A stretch of DNA of 64,000 nt from Gemmatimonadota bacterium (lineage in GTDB: Bacteria; Gemmatimonadota; Gemmatimonadetes; Gemmatimonadales; GWC2-71-9). Under the pieces are notes generated by a model, which was not told the DNA's origin, searched no databases, and saw only the letters and a list, made by a program, of their open reading frames with translations. Positions 41,209-50,090 of this stretch are shown here, piece after piece; the first letter of the stretch is position 1, and each line of letters opens with the position of its first letter. The translations under genes and the position numbers were made by a program. The stretch spans positions 62,001-126,000 of the forward strand of contig QHVB01000032.1 in the NCBI GenBank assembly GCA_003222195.1. The letters run 5' to 3'.

Positions 41209-43125
41209 ATGCAAGAGATGCGGGTCCTTATGCTGGAGGACGACCCGAACGATCTCGAGCTCATTCGCCGCGAGCTCGGACGGCTCACACCCGCGCCCAC
41301 CATCCTTCACGTCACCAGCGAAACCGCGTTTGTTGCCGCGCTGAACGATTTTGCGCCGCACGTCATTTTGTGCGATCACAATATCCCCACGTTCGACGGC
41401 CGCATGGCGCTGGAAAAAACGCGGCACCTGCAGCCCGATACGCCCTTTATTCTCGTCACGGGATCGCTTAACGAAGAGACGGCCGTCTCCTATCTGAAAG
41501 CGGGAGCCACCGACTACATCCTGAAGGACCGGCTGGTTCGTCTCGGGCCTGCCGTGCTCGAGGCCCTAGAACGGGCACAAGAGCGAGAGGCACTGCGCCG
41601 TCACGAACGTCTCCTCTATCAGATCATCGATGCGAATCCCAGTCTCATTTTTGTCAAGAACTGGGACGGTCGCTTCGTGCTCGTGAACCAGGCCACGGCC
41701 GAGACCTACGGCACCACAGTCGAAGGGCTGCTCGGCAAGACCGACGCCGATTTCAATGCCAATGCGGACGAAGTCGCGCATTCTCTGCGCGACGACCGCG
41801 AAGTGTTGTCGTCCGGCCAACCCAAGTTCATTGCCGAAGAGCCCGTCACCAATCCCCACACGAGCGAAACCCGCTGGTTTCAAACCATCAAGATCCCGCT
41901 CCACATGCCCGGCGACGAAACGCCGACCCTGCTCGGCATCGCCACCGAGATCACGGACCGCAAGCAGCTGGAAGAGCAGTTGCTGCAATCACAGAAGATG
42001 GAAGCCGTCGGTCAGCTCGCCGGCGGCATCGCTCACGACTTCAACAACATTCTGACCGCCATCGTGGGCTACACCGACCTGCTCACCGCGGAATTGGGTG
42101 CGAACTCCCGGCAGCTCGAGGACCTCGAAGAGATTCGCAAGGCGGCGCGCCGTGCCGCCGCGCTCACCCGCCAACTGCTCTCATTTTCCCGCAAGCAGGT
42201 GCTCGAGCCGCGGATCGTCGACGTCAATGGCGTGGTCATGAACCTGGACAAAATGCTGCGATCGCTGATTTCCGAGAATATCGCGCTCAAGATCCAGCTC
42301 GCGGACGATCTGGACGCGGCGCGCGTCGACCCGAATCAGCTCGAGCAGGTCATCATGAATCTCGCCATCAATGCCCGGGATGCGATGCCGGACGGCGGCA
42401 CGCTCACCATCGAAACCGCCAACGCGACCCTCGATGAGAACTATGCCGCCACGCACGTCTCCGTGATTCCCGGGGATTACGTGATGCTCGCCGTGACCGA
42501 TACCGGCTGTGGCATGAGCGAAGCGACGCAAACGCGTATCTTCGAGCCGTTTTTCACAACCAAGCCGGCCGGGCGCGGCACCGGACTGGGCCTGTCCACG
42601 GTCTACGGCATCGTCAAGCAGAGCGCCGGGAACATCTGGCTGTACAGCGAGCCCGACAAGGGGACCACCTTCAAGATCTACTTACCGGCGCTGGACGCCT
42701 TGCCGGAGGAAATCGGGAAGACCGCTCCGATCGAGGCGGCGCGCCAGGGAAGCGGCACAGTGCTGCTGGTGGAGGACGACGAGCAGCTCCGCCGCTTGAC
42801 GCACCGCGCGCTCGCGACGCAGGGATACGTCGTGCTGGAAGCCGACCGCGGCCGCTTGGCACTCGACATCGCCCGGCGGCACAACGGGCCGATCGACTTG
42901 TTGTTGACTGACCTCGTGATGCCCGACATCAACGGCCGCAAGCTGGCCGACGCGTTGCGCGCCGCGCGCCCCGGATTGCGAGTGCTGTTCATGTCCGGGT
43001 ACCCCGACAGCGCGATCGTCAATCACGGCATGCTGGAGGCGGGCGTCGCCTATCTCGCCAAACCGTTCACAACCGACGCGGTTGCGCGTAAAGTCCGCGA
43101 GGTCCTGAACGCGGGGGCGGCCTGA
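41209..43125 (+). CDS. hybrid histidine kinase (REC-PAS-HisKA-HATPase-REC)
   Basis: About 638 residues. Receiver 1 (about 4-115, LCDHNIPTFDG, YILKDRL), PAS (about 130-250), DHp with IAHDFNNILT (His about 274), HATPase (NLAINARDAM, DTGCGMS, GRGTGLGLS) and receiver 2 (about 520-635, LLTDLVMPDING, YLAKPFTTDAVARKVREVL). The architecture equals that of the kinase at 16988, and both have a copy of the palindrome upstream. Possible starts are GTG 41203, ATG 41209 and ATG 41218. The stop overlaps the next start (TGATG). Confidence 0.92.
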   Translation: MQEMRVLMLEDDPNDLELIRRELGRLTPAPTILHVTSETAFVAALNDFAPHVILCDHNIPTFDGRMALEKTRHLQPDTPFILVTGSLNEETAVSYLKAGATDYILKDRLVRLGPAVLEALERAQEREALRRHERLLYQIIDANPSLIFVKNWDGRFVLVNQATAETYGTTVEGLLGKTDADFNANADEVAHSLRDDREVLSSGQPKFIAEEPVTNPHTSETRWFQTIKIPLHMPGDETPTLLGIATEITDRKQLEEQLLQSQKMEAVGQLAGGIAHDFNNILTAIVGYTDLLTAELGANSRQLEDLEEIRKAARRAAALTRQLLSFSRKQVLEPRIVDVNGVVMNLDKMLRSLISENIALKIQLADDLDAARVDPNQLEQVIMNLAINARDAMPDGGTLTIETANATLDENYAATHVSVIPGDYVMLAVTDTGCGMSEATQTRIFEPFFTTKPAGRGTGLGLSTVYGIVKQSAGNIWLYSEPDKGTTFKIYLPALDALPEEIGKTAPIEAARQGSGTVLLVEDDEQLRRLTHRALATQGYVVLEADRGRLALDIARRHNGPIDLLLTDLVMPDINGRKLADALRAARPGLRVLFMSGYPDSAIVNHGMLEAGVAYLAKPFTTDAVARKVREVLNAGAA

Positions 43126-44870
43126 TGCGGTGGTCCATCGAGCATAAGTTGCCGCTGTTCGCGACGATCCTGTTGGTGGCGGTGGCGATCGCGCAGCTGA
43201 CGATCGGATACGGTGAGGTTCGGCAGGCGTCCCTGGCGCTCGCGGACAAACGACTTCCGCTCGCGACCAAGGTCCTCGCCGATCTGTTTCAGACAGGGCA
43301 AGGACGCGTACGGATCACGGCATTGGCGAAGGATCCCGCGATCGTCGCGTTCCTGCGCTCCGGCGGACGCAGCGGCCGCGAAGCGGCGCTCGCGGCGATG
43401 CACCGCATTACCACGGACACGGCCAGCAACGCCGGCCTCGAGCTGCGGAACTTCAGCGGCAAGCTGCTGCTCCGCACCGGCCGATTCTCGATCGCCGATA
43501 GCGTGCTCGTCTCACCCGGGAAGGACTCGGCACGGTACGGCCCGTTGCTGCGCCGCGATACGACGCTCTTCATTGCGGTCGCGGCCGCGAGTGGCGACGC
43601 GGAACGCGCCGGCGGCGGGATCGTGCAGCAAGTCGCGCGGCTGAGCCTGAGCGAGCGCACCCGTGCGACGTTGACCGGTCTCGCCGGCGGCGATGTCACG
43701 TTGCTGCTGGGCAACGCGGCGGGTGACCCGTGGACGGATTTCGCGACGATCGTTCCCGCGCCACCGCCCAGCGTGCTCACGAGCCGCACGCCGGTCCGCT
43801 ACGAACGAGGCGAGGTGAGACGCGCGAGCGCGGCGCCCGTGCCAGGCACACCCTGGATGGTCGTCGCCGAGCTGCCCAGCCGGGTGATTGTCGCGCCCGC
43901 GCGCGCGTACCTGAAAACCGTGGCGCCGCTCGCGTTCCTGATTGTCATCGCCGGGGTCCTGATCGCCTGGTGGGCAAGCCGCCGGCTCACCAAGCCCCTG
44001 GTGGGCGTGACGCGGGCCGCTGAAGCCATCGCCGCCGGCAATCTCGAGCCCCGGGTCCCGGCCGGGCGCGACGACGAGCTGGGCCGGTTGGCGCGGTCGT
44101 TCAACACCATGGCGGAGCAGGTGGCTCGCTCACACCACCATCTCGAGGCGCAGGTTGCGCAGCGCACCCAGGCGCTCGAAGGGACCAATGCGGAGTTGGA
44201 GTCGTTCTCCTACTCCGTATCCCACGATTTGCGGGCCCCGCTACGGGCGATCCATGGTTTCGCGCGCATCCTGCTCGAGGACCACCAGGCCCAGCTCGAT
44301 CCCGAGGCGCAGCGGTTACTCGGCGTCATTGACCAGAACACCCGCCGCATGGGCCAGCTCATCGACGACCTGCTCGCGTTCTCCCGGCTCGGCCGCAAGG
44401 AGATCGCGACCGGTCTCGTGGACATGGAGGAGCTGACCCGTACCGTCGCCGACGAGGTCCGGCGCACCGATGCGGGGAGAAAGGGCTCGCTCGTGATTCA
44501 GATCGATCCGCTCCCACCCGCGCACGGCGATCGGCCGTTGTTGCGCCAGGTGATGAACAACCTGTTGCAGAACGCCGCGAAGTTTACCCGCGATCGCGCT
44601 GACGCCCACGTGGAAGTCGGGTCACAGCCGAACGGCGATCAGACGGTGTACTTCGTAAAGGACAACGGCGCCGGATTCGACGCGCGGTACGCAGACAAAC
44701 TGTTCGGAGTATTCCAACGGCTGCACAGCACGGAGCAGTTCGACGGAACGGGGGTGGGGCTCGCGATCGTCAAGCGCATCGTCCAACGCCACGGCGGTCG
44801 GGTCTGGGCGGAGGGCAAAGTGGATCACGGCGCAGCCTTCTATTTCACCCTTCCAAGCGCAGCGCGCTGA
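43125..44870 (+). CDS. membrane sensor histidine kinase with large periplasmic domain and HAMP
   Basis: 581 residues. TM1 (about 9-28), periplasmic sensor (about 30-260, with no family I can name), TM2 (about 265-287), HAMP ([17 protein letters not shown]...[16 protein letters not shown]), DHp with [21 protein letters not shown] (His about 366) and HATPase ([46 protein letters not shown]). The catalytic part is close to that of the kinase at 21472, and both are followed by an Rcp1-like regulator. Start overlaps the upstream stop and its stop overlaps the regulator start, both as TGATG. Confidence 0.92.
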   Translation: MRWSIEHKLPLFATILLVAVAIAQLTIGYGEVRQASLALADKRLPLATKVLADLFQTGQGRVRITALAKDPAIVAFLRSGGRSGREAALAAMHRITTDTASNAGLELRNFSGKLLLRTGRFSIADSVLVSPGKDSARYGPLLRRDTTLFIAVAAASGDAERAGGGIVQQVARLSLSERTRATLTGLAGGDVTLLLGNAAGDPWTDFATIVPAPPPSVLTSRTPVRYERGEVRRASAAPVPGTPWMVVAELPSRVIVAPARAYLKTVAPLAFLIVIAGVLIAWWASRRLTKPLVGVTRAAEAIAAGNLEPRVPAGRDDELGRLARSFNTMAEQVARSHHHLEAQVAQRTQALEGTNAELESFSYSVSHDLRAPLRAIHGFARILLEDHQAQLDPEAQRLLGVIDQNTRRMGQLIDDLLAFSRLGRKEIATGLVDMEELTRTVADEVRRTDAGRKGSLVIQIDPLPPAHGDRPLLRQVMNNLLQNAAKFTRDRADAHVEVGSQPNGDQTVYFVKDNGAGFDARYADKLFGVFQRLHSTEQFDGTGVGLAIVKRIVQRHGGRVWAEGKVDHGAAFYFTLPSAAR

Positions 44871-45286
44871 TGCCAACCGGCGTCGAAATCCTGCTCGTCG
44901 AAGACAACGCGAACGATGCGGAGCTCACGCTGCGGGCGCTCAAACAGCGCAATCTGGCGAATCAAGTGTTCCTCTGTCGCGACGGCGCCGAAGCGCTGGA
45001 CTTTTTCTCCAACGGCGCCAGCCCCGTTCCCAAAGTCGTGCTGCTCGACCTCAAACTGCCCAAAGTGGACGGTCTCGACGTCCTGCGGCGACTCAAGCAG
45101 GACGCGCGCACGAAGACCATTCCCGTGGTGGTCCTGACGTCCTCCCGCGAGGAGCCCGATATCGAACGGGCCTATGCGCTCGGCGCCAACAGCTATATCG
45201 TGAAACCTGTGGACTTCGAGGCATTCGCTCGGGCGGTCTCGGACGTCGGCCTGTACTGGCTGTTGCTCAACCACCCGCCGCAATAA
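44870..45286 (+). CDS. single-domain response regulator, Rcp1-like
   Basis: 138 residues: [14 protein letters not shown], phospho-Asp in [36 protein letters not shown] and the Rcp1-type end VGLYWLLLN. It is a paralogue of the regulator at 22960 and occupies the same place after a sensor kinase. The next three bases lead straight into the remnant of a hybrid kinase. Confidence 0.93.
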   Translation: MPTGVEILLVEDNANDAELTLRALKQRNLANQVFLCRDGAEALDFFSNGASPVPKVVLLDLKLPKVDGLDVLRRLKQDARTKTIPVVVLTSSREEPDIERAYALGANSYIVKPVDFEAFARAVSDVGLYWLLLNHPPQ

Positions 45287-45289
45287 TTC

Positions 45290-45498
45290 GTGACCTCCGA
45301 GCCCCTGCGCGTGCTCTTCATGTCGGGCTATACGATGATGCCGTCGTCCGGCACGGGATGCTCGAGCCCGGTCTCGCGTACCTCGAAAAACCCTTTCGCC
45401 CAACCGCCCTGCGTCGCAAAGTGCGGGACGTCCTACAGAGCCGCTCGCAGAGCCCCGAACAAGTCCCGAAAAAAATCGATAATATCGATATTATCTAG
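45290..45498 (+). pseudogene. remnant of a hybrid kinase: C-terminal end of its receiver domain, frameshifted
   Basis: The GTG-initiated frame first reads [13 protein letters not shown]; after the TAT-AC at 45329-45333 one base is missing, and the next frame continues [20 protein letters not shown] and FRPTALRRKVRDVLQSR, ending at TAG 45496-45498. Joined, this equals the last 50 or so residues of the receivers that close hybrid kinases here, closest to the kinase at 23409 (DDAIVHHGMLEPG...). All upstream domains are gone. The position after an Rcp1-like gene equals that of the intact kinase in the other module. Confidence 0.8.
45478..45495. repeat. perfect 18-bp AT-rich palindrome
   Basis: GATAATATCGATATTATC reads the same on both strands. 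It is strongly AT-rich in a GC-rich region and lies at the very end of the kinase remnant, ahead of the holB promoter. It could be a protein-binding site or a trace of recombination. Confidence 0.6.
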
Positions 45499-45511
45499 CG
45501 AGTGCGTGCTC

Positions 45512-45550
45512 ACTTAACAGTATAAGTCACTTGGTGACTTCGTGTTAAGT
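45512..45550. promoter_or_regulatory. nested inverted repeats upstream of holB promoter
   Basis: An outer pair ACTTAAC (45512-45518) / GTTAAGT (45544-45550) encloses an inner pair AAGTCAC (45524-45530) / GTGACTT (45534-45540) with a 3-base centre. They lie just upstream of the -35 box of the holB promoter. Operator use is inferred from position. Confidence 0.45.
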
Positions 45551-45564
45551 TGGCGCAAGCCCGT

Positions 45565-45593
45565 TTGTACAATTGTACTTGCTTGCCTTATAA
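45565..45593 (+). promoter_or_regulatory. sigma-70-type promoter for holB
   Basis: TTGTAC (45565-45570), 17 bases, TTATAA (45588-45593). The -35 end lies in the 12-bp palindrome GTACAATTGTAC (45567-45578) and the -10 box inside the 10-bp palindrome CCTTATAAGG (45586-45595). A start near 45600 would leave a leader of about 47 bases before the ATG at 45647. Confidence 0.65.
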
Positions 45594-45646
45594 GGACTTC
45601 CAGCCGTACGTGGCGCCGCGCACTGACCCCCCAGCTAGATTGCGCC

Positions 45647-46702
45647 ATGCCTTTACCGCCCCTCATCGGGCACGAAAGGGTTAAGACCAGACTGGCGGGC
45701 GCCCACGCCTCCGGAAAACTGCCACAAGCGCTGCTGCTTGCCGGCCCCCGAGGCGTCGGAAAGCAGCGTCTCGCGCTTTGGCTCGCCCAGCTGATCCACT
45801 GCGAGGCACCGGGCTCTACCCAGGAGCCGTGCGGCCAATGCCGCTCCTGCCGGCTCGTGCTGTCGCTGCAGCATCCAGACGTGCACTGGTTTGTGCCGCT
45901 GGAGCTGGGAAAACGCGGTGGCGGGATCGACGCGGACAAGCAAGTCGAACTCGTTGCCGAGGCGCTTGCCGAAGAGATGGCGGCCCGGCGCGAGCAACCG
46001 TTCTATGGACCGCCGGCCGGATTGGCGAGTCATCCGGTCGCGGCTGTGCGCCTCCTGTTGAGGCGCCTGGCGATGACCCCCGCGACGGGGACGCGCAAAG
46101 TCTTCATCCTTGGCGATGCGGAGCGGCTCATACCGCAGCTGGGAACGGAAGTCGCCGCGAACGCGCTCTTGAAGGCGCTGGAGGAACCGCCGGCTGATTC
46201 GATCATCATTACCACGGCGGCCGATCCCAACGCCCTGCTTCCGACGATTTTGTCGCGTGTTGTGCTGGTTCGTCTGGCACGAATCAGCGACAGTGACGTG
46301 ACAGTTTTCGCGCAGCAAAGGCTCGGGATTACGGACCAAGCTGAACTTGCACAACGAGTTACAGCAGCTGAAGGGTGCATTGGCAAGCTCTTTGCAACGA
46401 TACCCGTGCGTTCCGGATTGCCGGGGGGGCCTGGAGGAGATCAAGCAGCCCGCTTTCTGGAAGCTCCCTGGTTGTTCGCGCTCGGTCAGGTACCGTTTCA
46501 GGCGCGTGGGGGCTTCACCGACATGCTCGATTCGCTGGCGAGTCGGTTGCGTAGCGAAGCCCAGCGTGGCGGCGATACGGGGAAGCTGGTCGAGGCAATC
46601 GCGCTGGTCTTGGACGCACGCGACATGGCGCAAGGCAATGTGAACCCGCAGCTCCTCGCTGCCGTATTGGCGGAGGACCTGCACCAGATACGGCTGTCGT
46701 GA
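45647..46702 (+). CDS. holB: DNA polymerase III delta' subunit
   Basis: About 351 residues of the AAA+ clamp-loader type: PLIGHERVKTRLAGA, P-loop GPRGVGKQRLA (about 33-43), a zinc site (HCEAP...CGQCRSC, about 52-72), a lysine-rich loop and the TAANALLKALEEPPA-like segment (EVAANALLKALEEPPADSIIITTAADPNALLPTILSRV). The usual arginine-finger SRC motif reads LSRVV. Delta' belongs to the clamp loader that places the sliding clamp on DNA. I place the start at ATG 45647, where homology begins; the frame is open further upstream. It overlaps moaC by 4 bases (GTGA). Confidence 0.9.
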   Translation: MPLPPLIGHERVKTRLAGAHASGKLPQALLLAGPRGVGKQRLALWLAQLIHCEAPGSTQEPCGQCRSCRLVLSLQHPDVHWFVPLELGKRGGGIDADKQVELVAEALAEEMAARREQPFYGPPAGLASHPVAAVRLLLRRLAMTPATGTRKVFILGDAERLIPQLGTEVAANALLKALEEPPADSIIITTAADPNALLPTILSRVVLVRLARISDSDVTVFAQQRLGITDQAELAQRVTAAEGCIGKLFATIPVRSGLPGGPGGDQAARFLEAPWLFALGQVPFQARGGFTDMLDSLASRLRSEAQRGGDTGKLVEAIALVLDARDMAQGNVNPQLLAAVLAEDLHQIRLS

Positions 46703-47160
46703 AACTGTCACACTTGGACCAGGCCGGCCGCGCCCGGATGGTGGATGTCGGCAACAAACCGTTGATGGATCGCACGGCGGTCGCGACGGGAACGATTCGC
46801 ATGTCGCCCGACGCGTATCGGCAGGTTGCCGAGCAGGCGATCGCCAAGGGCGATGTCCTGGCGGTGAGCGAGGTCGCCGGAACGCTGGCGGCGAAACGGA
46901 CGGCGGAGCTGATCCCGCTCTGCCATCCTCTGGGCCTCGATCATGTCGAGGTGGAGGCCAGCCTGGCAGAATCGCTGCCGGGTGTGCGGGTCCGGGCGAG
47001 CGTGCGGGCGGTTGGTCGCACCGGCGTAGAGATGGAAGCGCTGACCGCGGTCGCCGTTGCGCTGCTGACGGTCTACGACATGGCGAAAGCGGTCGACGCA
47101 GAGATGGTGATCGGCGACATACGGCTCGTGGAGAAGCAAAAGGTTCCACGTGATGATTGA
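46699..47160 (+). CDS. moaC: cyclic pyranopterin monophosphate synthase MoaC
   Basis: 153 residues, typical length. Conserved parts are present: MVDVGNKPLMDRTAVATG, KRTAELIPLCHPLGLDHVEV, GRTGVEMEALTAVAVALLTVYDM and the C-terminal IGDIRLVEKQ. The enzyme makes cyclic pyranopterin monophosphate in molybdenum cofactor synthesis. The usual Asp-Lys catalytic pair lies in the DMAKAVD region. GTG start coupled to the holB stop. No other molybdopterin gene is nearby. Confidence 0.94.
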   Translation: MKLSHLDQAGRARMVDVGNKPLMDRTAVATGTIRMSPDAYRQVAEQAIAKGDVLAVSEVAGTLAAKRTAELIPLCHPLGLDHVEVEASLAESLPGVRVRASVRAVGRTGVEMEALTAVAVALLTVYDMAKAVDAEMVIGDIRLVEKQKVPRDD

Positions 47161-47217
47161 CGGACGCTTGACGTAGTGGCTACAGCTTGACTCACAGAAA
47201 GTGCAACAGGGAGGAGT

Positions 47218-47865
47218 ATGCAAACGAAAACTCAACGTCTGGTTGTGCGCGGCGGAATCATCGTGTTGGCCGCTCTGCTCGTTAGTACCGTGGGCGGATG
47301 GGCCGGCGGCACGACGACTGATGCCGACCGGGCTCCAGCCTCCGGGTCAGAGCTCCTCGGCGAACTCCGGTCGCTCCGGCAGCAGCTCGATGCCAAGCAG
47401 GGCGAGCTCGAGGTCGCCCGGCTGCAGCTCGACCGCGTCAACGCGATCATGCAGTATTCGACGCACTACCGGCTGCCGGCCGACATGGCGACGGCGGTCT
47501 ACGACGTTGCCCTGAGCGAAGGGATCGATCCTGGCCTCGCGTTCCGTCTCGTGAAGGTCGAGTCCGGGTTCAACCCGCGGGCCGTCAGTCACGTCGGCGC
47601 CATCGGCCTCACGCAGGTGCTGCCGAGCACCGCTCGTCTCTACGAGCCGGGGCTGACGACTCAGCAGCTGTATGACCGTGATACGAACTTGCGGATCGGG
47701 TTCCGGTATCTGCGGGACCTGCTGGATCGCTATCCCGCGAACATGTCGCTGGCGCTGCTTGCCTATAATCGCGGCCCGGCGAAGGTCGAACAGCTGCTGG
47801 GCGCCGGTCGCAACCCTGCGAACGGGTATGAAGCTGAAGTTATGAAGGGATTCCGGCACCACTAA
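47218..47865 (+). CDS. secreted lytic transglycosylase (SLT domain)
   Basis: 215 residues. A membrane signal (about 12-30) is followed by a coiled coil (about 45-80, ELLGELRSLRQQLDAKQGELEVARLQL) and an SLT domain (about 85-205) with catalytic Glu in RLVKVESGFNPRAVSHVGAIGLTQVLPSTA and the later LALLAYNRGPAKVEQLL. It cuts peptidoglycan glycan strands in the periplasm. GGGAGGAG lies directly upstream of the ATG. It converges on the MltD-like gene. Confidence 0.92.
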   Translation: MQTKTQRLVVRGGIIVLAALLVSTVGGWAGGTTTDADRAPASGSELLGELRSLRQQLDAKQGELEVARLQLDRVNAIMQYSTHYRLPADMATAVYDVALSEGIDPGLAFRLVKVESGFNPRAVSHVGAIGLTQVLPSTARLYEPGLTTQQLYDRDTNLRIGFRYLRDLLDRYPANMSLALLAYNRGPAKVEQLLGAGRNPANGYEAEVMKGFRHH

Positions 47866-47884
47866 CCTCGGGTGCCGGCTTGAC

Positions 47885-49432
47885 TTACCGGCTTGGAATC
47901 AGCAGGACGTCGCCGGGCCGGATCACACTCCGCATCGTCAGATCATTCGCTTCCAGGAGCGCCGTCAGCCCGATCCCGTGCTGGTGGGCGATTCCACTGG
48001 CGGTTTCGCCAGGCGCGACGCGATGGCGTGTGTTGCCGTCGGAGTCGGGAGCAGCGCTGACCGAACTGTAGCGCCTCCACGCGCGGCGGACCCTGGGCTC
48101 CGGTGGATTGCTCCAGGCGCCGCGCGGGACCACGCGCCCACTCATCGGCACGATCACCCGCTGGCCCACGCGCAGGGCGTGCGCCCGCAGGCGGGGATTC
48201 GCGGCCTGCAGCATCGTCACGGTCACTTTGTAGCGCTGTGCGATGGTCGAGAGCGTCTGACCGTAGGTGACGTAGTGGTCCACGAACGTGATGCGCTCGG
48301 TGACGGGGAGATCGGCATAACGCTCTGCCACGCCGGCGCCCCTGCCCCGCGGCACGCGCACGACGACACCGCGCCCGGGCGGCGTGATCCCGCGCACGAA
48401 CTGCGGGTTGAGCTCGAGCAGGGCGGCGACGCTCGTGTCCGCGAGGCGCGCCAGCACGTCGAGGCCGGTCGCGTCCGGCACCGATACTTCATCAAACACG
48501 AGCGGCGGCAGACGCTGGATGTCGGTGAAGCCATACCGCGAGGGCTGCTTGGCGATCAGCGCCGCGGCGATGAGTTTTGGCACGTAGTCCCGCGTTTCGC
48601 GGCGCAGGTTGCGGCGGCCCGCGATCTCGAAGAACGTCTGGTCGTCTACGGAATCGGGCACGCCCGGCAGCCGGCGGATCGCCCGCTCGATGCGGCCGGC
48701 GCCCGCGTTATAGGCAGCCGCCGCGAGATAGACGCTTCCCAGACGCTGTACGAGATCCTGCAAGTGATTGACGGCAGCGTCTGTTGCCTTGAACGGATCG
48801 CGCCGCTCATCGACCCACGGGTCGATTTGCAGACCGTAGCCGCGTCCCGTCGTCGACATGAACTGCCACATTCCGACCGCGCGCGCGCGACTGACGGCGG
48901 TGTTCGACAACCCGCTTTCGATGAGCGTGAGGTACACGAGGTCCTCGGGCAGGCCACGCGTGCGCAGCCGCTCGCGGATCATCCCTTCATAGCGTCCCAG
49001 ACGAGAGAGCCAGATCTCGAAACGGTCGCGGGCGTCGAGCTGGAAGAACTCGAGGTACTCGAGCACGCGGCGGTTGCCCACGAACTTCGTGACGTCGATG
49101 TCGAACGTCGCGTTGGCGTCGGCCCCGAACAGATTCTCCGCCTCCTGCCGGACGTCTTCGCCGCGCACCGACACGTTCGTGCGAGGGGGGGTGAGGGTGT
49201 CGGGGGAGCGCTCGTGGAGGCTGTCCAGCGCGGTCTGATCGGCGGCGGAGTCCTGCTCCACCCTGGCCAGTGCTGTGCCGAGCTGGACCGCCGAGCTGTC
49301 ACGCGCGGCAAGCTGTGTCGGCATGGGAGGGGGCACTGGTGGAGCGGCCGCTCGAACAATGGCGTGCCCGGCGCAGCCGGCGATCGCGGCTGCGCTCATC
49401 ATCGAGAGCCCAAAGACGGTCCAGCGTTTCAT
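47885..49432 (-). CDS. MltD-like lytic transglycosylase lipoprotein with LysM repeats
   Basis: About 515 residues. Signal peptide with lipobox AIAGC (about Cys 19), an SLT domain (about 140-290) with catalytic Glu in LVYLTLIESGLSNTAVSRARAVGMWQFM and the AAAYNAGAGRIERAI segment, then LysM-like units: a diverged one (about 330-385), VDHYVTYGQTLSTIAQRYKVTVTMLQAAN (about 390-435) and RHRVAPGETASGIAHQHGIGLTALLEAND (about 465-513). It trims peptidoglycan at the outer membrane. The ATG at 49432 overlaps the upstream gene's stop (ATGA); a much longer frame is rejected. Confidence 0.92.
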   Translation of the reverse strand: MKRWTVFGLSMMSAAAIAGCAGHAIVRAAAPPVPPPMPTQLAARDSSAVQLGTALARVEQDSAADQTALDSLHERSPDTLTPPRTNVSVRGEDVRQEAENLFGADANATFDIDVTKFVGNRRVLEYLEFFQLDARDRFEIWLSRLGRYEGMIRERLRTRGLPEDLVYLTLIESGLSNTAVSRARAVGMWQFMSTTGRGYGLQIDPWVDERRDPFKATDAAVNHLQDLVQRLGSVYLAAAAYNAGAGRIERAIRRLPGVPDSVDDQTFFEIAGRRNLRRETRDYVPKLIAAALIAKQPSRYGFTDIQRLPPLVFDEVSVPDATGLDVLARLADTSVAALLELNPQFVRGITPPGRGVVVRVPRGRGAGVAERYADLPVTERITFVDHYVTYGQTLSTIAQRYKVTVTMLQAANPRLRAHALRVGQRVIVPMSGRVVPRGAWSNPPEPRVRRAWRRYSSVSAAPDSDGNTRHRVAPGETASGIAHQHGIGLTALLEANDLTMRSVIRPGDVLLIPSR

Positions 49433-49830
49433 CGTGTCGCCAAGTAATTCCCAAGTAGACGGTTTGTCGCATTCAAGACTGCAAGCGCCGCGCCACGGGG
49501 AGGATCGACCTCCGTCAAGCACGATCCCACCAGCCGCGTCGCTTCTTCTGCGCGCGCCGACAACGAAACGATCACCACCGTCGCATCGAACGCTCGCACC
49601 GCTTTCACGCCCAACAGCTCGAACGTGAGTCGCGGTTGTACCGCTTGCTCCAGCGCGTTCACGGCAGCAACAGCACAACAGCGCAGCTCGCCGGTTTGCG
49701 ACGACACGCCGTCGGATGAACCTTCGAACCGCCGGCCATCGGACCACGTCAACACGACCTTGGCGCGGCACCGGCCGTTCGCCAGTCGCTGAAACCCAAA
49801 CTCCTGAAACCGCAGCCGCTCGTCAGGCAC
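49429..49830 (-). CDS. conserved small protein resembling the LeuA allosteric domain
   Basis: 133 residues, soluble, no signal peptide. The pattern of GRRFEGSSDGVSSQTGELRCCAVAAVNALEQAV, then LGVKAVRAFDATVVIVSLSA and DPPRGAALAVLNATNRLL resembles the C-terminal dimerisation/regulatory domain of 2-isopropylmalate synthase, without the catalytic part. Function unknown. It lies between a small gene (11-base gap) and the MltD-like gene (4-base overlap), so it is translated with them. Confidence 0.7.
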   Translation of the reverse strand: MPDERLRFQEFGFQRLANGRCRAKVVLTWSDGRRFEGSSDGVSSQTGELRCCAVAAVNALEQAVQPRLTFELLGVKAVRAFDATVVIVSLSARAEEATRLVGSCLTEVDPPRGAALAVLNATNRLLGNYLATR

Positions 49831-49841
49831 GTCCGGGGACC

Positions 49842-50090
49842 TCAGTCGAAGCGTACTTCGATCTGCTGCTTCACACTGGTGTCCCGCATGGCTTCGACCA
49901 CGTCGACCTCGAGGCGCGGGCGCCCCTGCGCGTCGCGCTCCGCCGAAATGAGCAGGATCAGCCCGCTATCGAACTCCACCTTTATGTGCCGCACGTCCGA
50001 CCGCACCGTGACATGTTTGACCGTCTCGCCGCGGAGCCGCGTCACCGCTCCGACCACGCGACGCAGATCCTGCAGATCGACAGTGCTCAC
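49842..50090 (-). CDS. hypothetical protein
   Basis: 82 residues, GTG start, no signal or membrane helix. It reads as alternating strands (KHVTVRSDVRHIKVEFDSGLILLISAERDAQGRPRLEVDVVEA). I do not recognise the family. It overlaps the upstream gene by 4 bases and precedes the LeuA-domain-like gene, so it belongs to the same operon as the MltD-like enzyme. Confidence 0.65.
   Translation of the reverse strand: MSTVDLQDLRRVVGAVTRLRGETVKHVTVRSDVRHIKVEFDSGLILLISAERDAQGRPRLEVDVVEAMRDTSVKQQIEVRFD

Noticed and set aside
45542-45646. Upstream extension of holB
   Set aside because: It would run through the promoter and palindromes; homology begins at the ATG at 45647.
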